Source of the DNA: Albugo candida
Lineage: Eukaryota > Oomycota > Peronosporomycetes > Albuginales
Assembly: GCA_040437565.1 (NCBI GenBank)
Contig: JBDOQK010000002.1
Span: forward strand, 558,001 to 622,000
Length of the DNA stretch: 64,000 nt
Reading direction: 5' to 3'
Shown here: piece by piece, positions 54,479 through 64,000 of the stretch
Numbering within the stretch: position 1 is the first letter of the stretch
Layout of the letters: every line of letters starts with the position of its first letter
The notes under the pieces: model-generated
Told to the model about the DNA's origin: nothing
The model's input: the letters and a program-made list of their open reading frames with translations, nothing else
The model's database searches: none
Translations under genes and position numbers: made by a program

Positions 54479-54843
54479 AACTCCAATATTATGTTGTTCT
54501 TTGTATAAATTTGTACATGAAAGTCTCGCACTCTGTGTGGTAAATCTGATTTGGACAATCTTTGCAATCCGCAGACATCGACAAGGTTTCCTGTACTTGA
54601 ATGTATGCATTAAGCATGTTGATGTCAATCCCACATTCCCTAGTCTGTGTAGCTGAAGCATACACCTACTGCTCCAGGTCGGCCGTCACTTTTGTTATGC
54701 ACGCGTTCTATGCGCCCAAAGCGCATGAATAATCATTCATGTATTCATATCAGCAGGATGTAGGTAAAAATATATCGTCCTTGCCGAGTAGTGACTGTTG
54801 AAGATCTTGCCACACCTGCAGCGCGTGTGATTTACCCATCGGA
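54479..54843. other. Spacer upstream of IFT140
   Basis: No gene recognised. It presumably contains the IFT140 promoter. Confidence 0.35.
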
Positions 54844-57800
54844 ATGTGTGCTTTGTTCTATGACTATAGGGTACAGATACCCGAAGGTCAACATCAAGTG
54901 TGCTGCGAGTGGAATGAATCAGATGCGATCTTGGCAGTAGGGATGGAAAATCACGAGATACATTGCTACACAGATGAGGTGAATAGAAGACTTATATCGT
55001 TAAGTAGATCTTACCATCTTCGTTTTAGGGTGAAAAATGTGTGGGCACTACTTCCCATTCTAGAGCCGCTGATATTGTTGCAATGGCATGGCAACCGCGC
55101 AGTGGCGCCCTTGCGGTTGGATGGAGTGACGGTATCAAGATTATTTTGAGCTTCATCGGAATAATTTGTGATGTCTTGTCAATAATGAGTATGTAGGAAT
55201 GGTATCAGTTTGGCTATACAAAAGTGGACAAGCCCGTGAGGTCAATTCCCCTCATACTACCCGTGTCAACCTCGTAAAGTGGTCCCCGTCTGGTAATCGG
55301 CTTTTCACGTCTGATGAGAATGGACTTTTCGTGGTCTGGAAAGTGGATAGTCGATCACAAATTACGTTGGCGACCCGATACACGCGTCAAGGGAAGTTCA
55401 CACATTGTGTGTTTGCGATGAGCGTGGCACAACGAGCGAAAGAGAAAAAGAGGTGAGCAGAAAATGTTTTGGAATGGCTCCATAGTCGTACTACGTTTTG
55501 ATTATATATAGCGAGCTTTTTTCACAGCATGTCTGCCCTTCGTTCTTCTTTGGTGGCGAACTTGGATCGGTGCATCACGCTGATGACTTGGGCCATATCT
55601 CGGATTTACAGGTGCTCAATCATGCTATTGATGCAATGGTTTTCAACGAAGAGAACGACAGTCTCATTGTTATCACGAGAGGATCTCAATTGATAGTTTT
55701 CCAAGTTCAAGCGAACGATAGGAGCGTAAAAGTCACCCACAGAGTGAAATTGAGCCTTGCGGGTGACAATAGTTTACGTGAAGCGAAATGGGCTGGAACA
55801 GTACTTTTGGCGATTGCCTCTGGAGAATCTTTGATTCGATTTTGGAACGTGCAGACGGAGCAAAGTAGCTTCCTCAGCCTCCCCAAATCTGAGAGCATCT
55901 TATCACATCAAGTGAACACGATCGATTTTAATGCAAAAAGGCGCATTTTGGCCGCTGGAACAGCACAAGGTTTTATTTTGTTGTGGCGATGTACGACAGT
56001 GAAGGCTATAACAACAGAAAGTAGCAAACCATACGACAATCTCGACTATCGCTGGGATCTTCTCTTCACCTTTGATCAATCTGTGAGTGTGTTGAAGATA
56101 TGCTGGAGCCCCATTTTTCCAGCATTGTATGCCAGCACAGAGAAGGAAGTTCTTTTGCTGCATGAAGGTACTATGCAGCATGTCTTCAACCATGATATAT
56201 CCGTCATACAAAATCGACCGTCATCCTTTGTAATTGAAAAATTTCAGGATGGAACCCTCACACAAAGCATGGTGGAGACAGCCTTCAAAAGCATAAAAGG
56301 AATCTCGCACGATGGACTGTCCGTTGTTGTATGGAATGGGTCACATGCCGAGATTTATGACATACGGAGCAGTCTTGTAAAACGTCTCAACATTTTTGAA
56401 TGTTCTTCCAACTCGATAGTATTAAGCGGTGACTCTATTTATCGTACTTCAGGCAATCATGTTGAGATTTGCAACCTGCAGGGTATTGTAAAAAACACGA
56501 TCTCATTTACCGAAGCTGAAGGTCAACCACAACTTCTTTCTATCAACAACAAGTTTTTAGCAGTTGGTACTGATCGTTGTTCTATACGAGTATACGATTT
56601 GTCACGTCGTGAACCAAAAGCTACAGGGAGTATGGGAAATTTGTCGGTCGCGCTAGATGGAAACTTGGGATCGAGAGAAAAAGCTGGAAAGAAAACAAGC
56701 GATTTAAGCCACTGCTTTGAGATGTGTATGATATCTGTCAATGCCGACGGAACAAGAGTATGTATCATTGCCGAAAAACTCGAAGGCTCGATGCATTTTC
56801 GACTACCAGCAAGCAAATTGGTTGTGTTCCAAACCGAGCTAAATATTTTTCAGGAATACGATTTTGGGCGAAATCGTATGCTTATTTCGTCGTACTTTGA
56901 TCCGCAAGAACCACGACTTCTTGCTTGCGAAACGCGCAAAATCCGCCACGAGCGAGATTCAGCCATGGAGAATTCCACCAAGGGTATTTCAAACAGCGAC
57001 ATTGGTGCAAGACGGGACGAAGCTGCACAAAGCGGAACAGCTGTTATCGCAGAGAACGAGATAACAATCTTGTTTGCATCGAATGAGCATGGCCTTTTGA
57101 TTCATGATAGTTTCGAGTTGGATCAAAAATACAGCGCATTATTGGGACTTCATGTTCCACGTATCTTCCTTGTCGCTCAGGTAGACGCAGCCGAAACAGT
57201 TTTGACAAATTCAGAAAAGACCGAATCTGCAAGGTCTTCAACAGTATCGTACCTCCGTACAAAGACAATGCGAGACTTTGTCGGATCAGATAAAATGGAT
57301 GAAACCTCGAGACAGGCCATGATTGATTTCTGTTATTACATGACAATTGGAAACATGGACGAGGCGTATCGCTCTGTTAAATTGATCGAAAACGCATCTG
57401 TCTGGGAAAATATGGCCCATATGTGTGTCAAGACCAAGCAACTTGATGTTGCTCAAGTATGTTTGGGGAACATGGGTCACGCTCGGGGAGCCATTGCCGT
57501 ACAAGATGCCCGACAAGAACCTGAAAGTGAAGCTGCAATCGCTATGGTTGCTATCCAACTCGGCTTGCGAGACGATGCGGCGCGATTGTATCGTGAGTGT
57601 GGAAGGTACGATTTATTGAACAAGCTTTATCGGGCCAGTGGAATATGGTCCAAAGCAATATCTCTTGCTGAGAAAAAAGATCGCATTCATCTAAAGAATA
57701 CACACTATCATTTTGGACGTCATTTCGAGGATCTTGGAGACGTTGATGAAGCTATAAAAGCATACGAAGACGCAGGAACTCATCAAAAAGATGTACCAAG

Positions 57801-60800
57801 AATGCTCTACAAAATGGGTAAAATGGAGCTGTTGAAAAAGTATGTTGACAACAGCAACGATAATGATGCTCTCATTTGGTGGGCACATTTTGAAGAAAGT
57901 CAAGGTCATTTTGATCGTGCAATAGAGGCATACAAACGTGCCAAAGACTNNNNNNNNNNNNNNNNNNNNNNNNNNNNNNNNNNNNNNNNNNNNNNNNNNN
58001 NNNNNNNNNNNNNNNNNNNNNNNNNNNNNNNNNNNNNNNNNNNNNNNNNTTTGGACGTCATTTCGAGGATCTTGGAGACGTTGATGAAGCTATAAAAGCA
58101 TACGAAGACGCAGGAACTCATCAAAAAGATGTACCAAGAATGCTCTACAAAATGGGTAAAATGGAGCTGTTGAAAAAGTATGTTGACAACAGCAACGATA
58201 ATGATGCTCTCATTTGGTGGGCACATTTTGAAGAAAGTCAAGGTCATTTTGATCGTGCAATAGAGGCATACAAACGTGCCAAAGACTATCTAAGTCTAGT
58301 TCGTGTGCTCTGCATCGAAAATGATTTTCAGCAAGCTGTACAAATTGTGAAAAAAACCGAAAACCGCGCAGCTGCGTACCACTTGGCTCGACAATTTGAG
58401 GCAATAAATGACATTGGGAGTGCCATTCATTTCTTTGCATTTGGTGGGTGCTATAATCATGCGATTCGCCTTGCAAAGAGCCATCAAATGGATTCGGATC
58501 TTATGGCCTTTGCTGTCATGAGCAAACCGAGAGAGATACTTGAATGTGCTAGATACTTTGATCAAAAAGGAGAGTATGAGAAAGCAGTGCAATTGTATCA
58601 TAAAGGAGGAGATGGCTCACAAGCATTAGAATTGTGTTTCAAGGCACAACTCTTCGATGAGCTGCATTATCTGACAAAACAATTAGGTATCGAACAAATT
58701 CCACAAACATTGCTGAAAAAAAGTATCGACTTTTTTGAAAAGAATGATCAGTATGAAAAAGCTGTGCATTTGGGTCTGATGGCGGGCAGAATACTGGAAG
58801 CGCTCAATCTTTGCATAAATCATGACGTAAGGATTACGGAAGAAATGGCCGAAGAAATGACTCCAGTGAAAGGTGAAGAAAATGCTCTGGATAAAAAACA
58901 ACGCAACGAAATTCTACTCAAGCTTGCCAAATGTTGCAAACACCAAGGGTCTTATCATCTTGCGACTAAAAAGTACACACAAGCAGGAAATAAACTCAAG
59001 GCTATGAAATGTTTATTGAAATCGGGTGATGTTGAGAAGGTAATTTTCTTTGCTAATGTCTCGCGCAATCCCGAAATATACGTACTGGCTGGACATTATC
59101 TGCAAACCCTAAATTGGCACGAAGATGCAGATCTGTTCAAAACCATTGTCAATTTCTACATTAAAGCGAAAGCTCTGGAGCCGTTATCAAGCTTTTATGT
59201 GTCTTGTGCTCAGACGGATATTGAAGACCATCAGGACTATCATAAAGCAGTCAAATCTCTGCAGGAAGGGATCAAAGTCGTTTCGAAAATATCGGGTTCT
59301 AGTAGCAGTGCCCTGCGTGAACGAGTAACAAGAGGCCTGCAGCGTCGTGTAGAATTGATTGATCGTTTTGTATCGATACAAAATCAAACTTCTTCCAGAA
59401 ATGATGCAAGCGCCGAGACCATCCCATTGCTGGAAGCATTGCTCGAAGAACAAGACCTTGCCGTCACTATCCAAATTGGCGATGCATGTGGGCTACTAGT
59501 CAGGTTATGCTATGATGAAAAAAACTATGGAAAGTGTGCAGAAGTATTAAGCTTGATGAAGAATGATAAACAGCTAGACGTCAAGAAGTATGTCGATTCG
59601 AACGTTTTGCAAGTTCTGAAGGAAAAGAATTTCTTTCATATTAATGACAAAGCGGGTCGGCAAGTTGGAGTGAAGCGAAATGAACTAGCAGGAAGTAATA
59701 TGAGGCTCGNNNNNNNNNNNNNNNNNNNNNNNNNNNNNNNNNNNNNNNNNNNNNNNNNNNNNNNNNNNNNNNNNNNNNNNNNNNNNNNNNNNNNNNNNNN
59801 NNNNNNNNNATTTCTTTGCATTTGGTGGGTGCTATAATCATGCGATTCGCCTTGCAAAGAGCCATCAAATGGATTCGGATCTTATGGCCTTTGCTGTCAT
59901 GAGCAAACCGAGAGAGATACTTGAATGTGCTAGATACTTTGATCAAAAAGGAGAGTATGAGAAAGCAGTGCAATTGTATCATAAAGGAGGAGATGGCTCA
60001 CAAGCATTAGAATTGTGTTTCAAGGCACAACTCTTCGATGAGCTGCATTATCTGACAAAACAATTAGGTATCGAACAAATTCCACAAACATTGCTGAAAA
60101 AAAGTATCGACTTTTTTGAAAAGAATGATCAGTATGAAAAAGCTGTGCATTTGGGTCTGATGGCGGGCAGAATACTGGAAGCGCTCAATCTTTGCATAAA
60201 TCATGACGTAAGGATTACGGAAGAAATGGCCGAAGAAATGACTCCAGTGAAAGGTGAAGAAAATGCTCTGGATAAAAAACAACGCAACGAAATTCTACTC
60301 AAGCTTGCCAAATGTTGCAAACACCAAGGGTCTTATCATCTTGCGACTAAAAAGTACACACAAGCAGGAAATAAACTCAAGGCTATGAAATGTTTATTGA
60401 AATCGGGTGATGTTGAGAAGGTAATTTTCTTTGCTAATGTCTCGCGCAATCCCGAAATATACGTACTGGCTGGACATTATCTGCAAACCCTAAATTGGCA
60501 CGAAGATGCAGATCTGTTCAAAACCATTGTCAATTTCTACATTAAAGCGAAAGCTCTGGAGCCGTTATCAAGCTTTTATGTGTCTTGTGCTCAGACGGAT
60601 ATTGAAGACCATCAGGACTATCATAAAGCAGTCAAATCTCTGCAGGAAGGGATCAAAGTCGTTTCGAAAATATCGGGTTCTAGTAGCAGTGCCCTGCGTG
60701 AACGAGTAACAAGAGGCCTGCAGCGTCGTGTAGAATTGATTGATCGTTTTGTATCGATACAAAATCAAACTTCTTCCAGAAATGATGCAAGCGCCGAGAC

Positions 60801-61173
60801 CATCCCATTGCTGGAAGCATTGCTCGAAGAACAAGACCTTGCCGTCACTATCCAAATTGGCGATGCATGTGGGCTACTAGTCAGGTTATGCTATGATGAA
60901 AAAAACTATGGAAAGTGTGCAGAAGTATTAAGCTTGATGAAGAATGATAAACAGCTAGACGTCAAGAAGTATGTCGATTCGAACGTTTTGCAAGTTCTGA
61001 AGGAAAAGAATTTCTTTCATATTAATGACAAAGCGGGTCGGCAAGTTGGAGTGAAGCGAAATGAACTAGCAGGAAGTAATATGAGGCTCGATGAGGATCA
61101 TAAAATGGCCAATTGGGATATGAAGGATGAGGTAGGAGATGAAGTGAATGAAGAAATCGAAGAGGATACGTAG
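54844..61173 (+). CDS. IFT140: Intraflagellar transport protein 140 (IFT-A complex), broken by two assembly gaps
   Basis: Core subunit of the IFT-A retrograde complex in cilia and flagella. Exons joined by introns 54979-55028, 55132-55196 and 55453-55511 start MCALFYDYRVQIPEG and give the N-terminal WD40 propellers (MAWQPRSGALAVGWSDG, LVKWSPSGNRLFTSDENG, AVGTDRCSIRVYDLSRREPK). The TPR-like solenoid follows (ENMAHMCVKTKQLDVAQVCL, GNMGHARGA, YHLARQFEAINDIG, RITEEMAEEMTP, GSYHLATKKYTQAGNKLKAM). The end is acidic. Gaps at 57950-58049 and 59710-59809 are flanked by 238- and 1281-bp exact repeats. Removing 338 and 1381 nt leaves one open frame of 1478 aa, close to the 1462 aa of human IFT140. The apparent second solenoid copy is an artefact. 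Confidence 0.93.
57950..58049. other. 100-N scaffold gap inside IFT140, flanks overlap by 238 bp
   Basis: Bases 57712-57949 equal 58050-58287. Confidence 0.95.
59710..59809. other. 100-N scaffold gap inside IFT140, flanks overlap by 1281 bp
   Basis: Bases 58429-59709 equal 59810-61090. This is the largest unmerged overlap in the window. Confidence 0.95.
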
Positions 61174-61314
61174 GATAAAGTGAACCTAGAGTGCACCAGT
61201 CCTTATTTTTAAAAATAGGGTCCTCCCTTCTTGATTCGGTTAGTATGAACGGTTTCATGTCGCGAAGAAATGCTCGAGTTCTAGTGACTCGTTTTGTATC
61301 GCTAAAATAGAGCG

Positions 61315-62472
61315 ATGCCGGAGAATCTCGTGCATGAATCGAGCGACATTGATGTCTGCAACACATCATATTGGACTTGCCCTGCATGTAATTGCATCAT
61401 GGTTGTGGATTCCGAAGCATTGCAACAAGAATCTGATGCAAGTCCTAAAAATATTGGGACCGAGTTCCATTCGAAAGCCATAGAGGCGAAAAAATTTCCG
61501 CGCTGTGGTGAATGCAATAGGTGACGTGGTATAGTTTATATACATAATCAATACGTTTTGATGATGTTTGTGCACGTTGACAGCAAAATACCGGCTCGAA
61601 TTGGAATCCATGATTTTCAAGCAAAAATTGACGACGAAAAAGAACGCATGATTTCGTGGCAAAATCATACGAACGAAGCAGCGGTGATCTTGCAATCATT
61701 CACACGCGTTTTGTCAGCTCGTCAAGAGTACAATCGGCGCATATACAGGAAAAATCGTATCCTGATGAAAAAGAACGCGGCAGCTACACTTATTCAGAAA
61801 CGTATTCGGGGCTTAACATGCAGAAGGCGATGTTTTATCAAGCGATGCTTTTTACTAATCAAAACGATGCATCCATTGATCTTTGTTTATACTTTAACAC
61901 ATCATTCTGTCGAAGATCACTTTCCGTGGTATAGATGCCAAAGTAATGTGGATAAACTTCATAATAAGTACTGCGCAATTCAGCTTCGGAATGGAACTCT
62001 TTGCGCCATATTGGCTGCTGAGAATAGTGTGATCGAGTTTTTGAAATACATGCTACTTCGGGAGAGGTATTTGGTCTGCCGGATGCAAGCAGCCTGGAAA
62101 GGCTTTGTTCAACGACGAATGTACCTAAAGCTACACCGAGAGAGAGGTTGGCTGAGATCTTTGCAATTTTCCTATGCAATTAAAATACAGCGAGCATACA
62201 GGAGCTACGTTGCTAGAGCGCATATCAAAATCATGCGACAAAATAAGCTTCTCGAGAGACACAAGCAGACATATTTATGGGAGAGAAAACAGAGGTTATC
62301 AGCGGAAAAGCTGAGGCAAAGTCACGCACAAATACAGAGCATGTACCAGTTACAATACAGGTATGATCGAACAATGAGACAAGTAGGCGCTCCCGGTTTT
62401 AGCATGAAGGCCGACACCAGTAAAACATTACGAAAGCCACGATCAAGCGCCAAAATATTCTGTATCACATAG
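61315..62472 (+). CDS. IQ-motif (calmodulin-binding) protein with N-terminal CxxC pair
   Basis: Two exons (intron 61521-61583) give 364 aa. The N-terminus has TCPACNC and RCGECN, a possible small zinc ribbon. At least four IQ-like motifs follow: AAVILQSFTRVLSARQEY, AATLIQKRIRGLTCRRR, CRMQAAWKGFVQRRMYL and AIKIQRAYRSYVARAHI. Between the second and third lies a hydrophobic stretch (HPLIFVYTLTHHSVED) that could be structural or a missed intron. The C-terminus is basic. Such proteins bind calmodulin or centrin-like light chains and are common at flagellar bases. The neighbour IFT140 makes a ciliary role tempting but unproven. Confidence 0.72.
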
Positions 62473-64000
62473 TACCAAGTTTGAAACTACATACGAGAAC
62501 TTGTAGTATCAATGTGGTAGGATCGATATCGACACATTGTCTTGTCAGCGATTATGCTTGTTAGTCTTGCTATGGCAAAGCCGTCTAGCACCGTAAATTT
62601 CTGCACATTGAGATTAAAGCTTTCCAAGCAAAAAATTTGAGACGAACTTCGACAGTTTGAGACCAATTGAACAATGATTTAATGAAGCATGTTGAAATTG
62701 AAGCTCAAATAAGAAGGAAAAAGAAAAGCAGTGTCCGCTTTCGTACAGAAATAGCAGGATTGGTGCAGAAAGAATTCGGCAAATAAATATTCAGCGATGG
62801 TTCAATATGCGCTACAGGCCATGATATTCTCGCCAGAGAGTGCCACAATTAAGTATCTGTCTTTTTGCCTTCACTAAGATTGGCCGTTCATGCAGCAAAA
62901 CAAGCCGTTGAAGCTTTGCATATACGCTATAGGTATTCCCACGACACAGAGTAGTAAATCACGTGAATAAGTAACTCGGCCTGCTAAGTAGCATGTTCTA
63001 AATGGCTGCTAGCAAAGGATATTGATTGCGTAGGAATATTGACCGGATAGTCTGAACATTGAAGTTCCTTGCTCGCAAATAAATCAAGATTTATCTGCTG
63101 CAGAAAGCAGCACGCAATTATCGAGGTCCGTACACAAAAAAGGTGGTTATTGGGTAGAAAAATGAACCTGCATAGCTGTATAGTCCAGTTCAGCAGAATG
63201 CGCTTACTAAGATCCCAAAGAAATCAAAAGAACTTTGTCGAATATTCAGTTGAGCAAAATAATGAGCGACAAGGATGCGACGCTCGTTGAGGAAATCATT
63301 CTTACGAGAACTGGGGCTCTATCCAAACAAGTTGACGAAGCATTCCAATATAAGAAATAAGCATACGCTAGAGGTCGGATGAAGCCACATCATTTGAAGA
63401 GCGAATTATAGACCTCGCGATGGTAAAAAAAATTAGGCGCGGGCACGAAAAGATGTGTTTTCACGGCAGTTCGATTAATCAGTCCTGTCATTGCATACAA
63501 CTCGCCACAAAATTTCGACAATGAATTGTATGAGCTTTCTACTTACATTCAAAAATGATCAAAAGACGGAACTGGTCGCATATAAAGAAGTACTCGAATT
63601 ACTACCGTAGCACATAATAATTCATATGAATGGGATTAGTGCCAGATTATGCCAACGGATGCTAAGAAGTAACTACGAGATATTTTAATTCACTGGCATT
63701 TTCTGGTATCCTTTGTTTCAACGAGAGCACCAATTGATCGCTTCTTACTGCATGTGTAGCAAGAGAGTATTGATGGGATGATGATATTCGGATCCTGGCT
63801 CTTCTTTGCAACTGTACTTTCAACTTCAGCGTGCTTCTTCCACAGGAGCATAATCATCTCTCTCAGTGTCCAAGGTGAGGGTTTCTATCCAAACATAGCT
63901 AATCACATGTATGTGAAATACATTTACAAATCTGTCGCAGTGCTCGTACTTGTGACACAACTCAAAAGGCTTATCATTTCTTGCACAAGAAAAACAATCG
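62473..64000. other. Right-end 1.5 kb without a recognisable gene
   Basis: Only short frames (the longest 73 codons at 63069) with frequent stops on both strands. No repeats, tRNA or coding domain seen. Confidence 0.45.

Noticed and set aside
58429-61090. Apparent tandem duplication of the IFT140 solenoid (a 2.6-kb repeat)
   Set aside because: The copies are identical to the base and separated by exactly 100 N. Collapsing them gives a normal-length IFT140, so it is an assembly overlap.
62473-64000. Mobile element or non-coding RNA gene at the right end
   Set aside because: No terminal repeats, transposase or reverse-transcriptase motifs, or tRNA-like fold could be recognised by eye.

Overview
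This is a nuclear scaffold segment from a eukaryote with a very compact genome. Start codons are often 45-135 bp apart, and most introns are 40-90 nt with GT..AG ends. The gene set points to an oomycete or a close stramenopile: IFT140 (so flagellated cells), a plant-type FAAH and FRO-like reductase, TMEM63/OSCA channels, a START-domain protein and multi-WW and F-box/SPRY proteins. The small introns and tight spacing fit a white-rust (Albugo-like) genome, but the species is an inference.

Layout. 0-5 kb: a coiled-coil dynein-adaptor-like gene (runs off the left edge), MTHFS, a small uncertain gene and a FAAH-type amidase. 5-10 kb: a JmjC/cupin_8 protein, an unknown 198-aa protein and about 2.3 kb with no convincing gene. 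10-18 kb: a membrane-anchored acyl-CoA-binding protein, a calpain that lacks its catalytic Cys and His and carries zinc modules, and a second coiled-coil protein with the same AARAG box. 17.7-24 kb: two tandem OSCA/TMEM63 channels. 24-30 kb: an RPRD/Rtt103-like CID protein, phosphomevalonate kinase (11 exons reconstructed), a PP2C phosphatase with a coiled insert and a mitochondrial EF-P. 30-39 kb: USP39/Sad1, a p24 cargo receptor, an unknown 281-aa protein, mitochondrial Obg and an F-box/SPRY protein. 39-41 kb: a 117-bp tandem repeat array. 41-54 kb: ferric reductase, a DHX33-like helicase, a four-WW protein, NSE2 SUMO ligase, CSN7, a BCDIN3D-like methyltransferase with an inserted dsRBD and a START-like protein. 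54.8-62.5 kb: IFT140 and an IQ-motif protein. The last 1.5 kb holds no recognisable gene.

The window has eleven gaps of exactly 100 N. Ten are flanked by direct repeats of 18-1281 bp, because neighbouring contigs overlapped but were not merged. FAAH, the helicase and IFT140 therefore look internally duplicated. Removing one flank copy plus the Ns restores one open frame in each (626, 656 and 1478 aa).

The genes do not form one pathway. Recurring themes are microtubule or cilium transport (two CC1-box proteins, IFT140), RNA processing (USP39, DHX33-like, RPRD-like, BCDIN3D-like), ubiquitin/SUMO control (CSN7, NSE2, F-box/SPRY) and mitochondrial translation (EF-P, Obg). At least six pairs are head-to-head with only 45-134 bp between start codons and probably share promoters. 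The items most worth following up are the paired CC1-box adaptor candidates, the catalytically dead zinc-module calpain, the dsRBD inside the BCDIN3D methyltransferase fold, and the 117-bp satellite.
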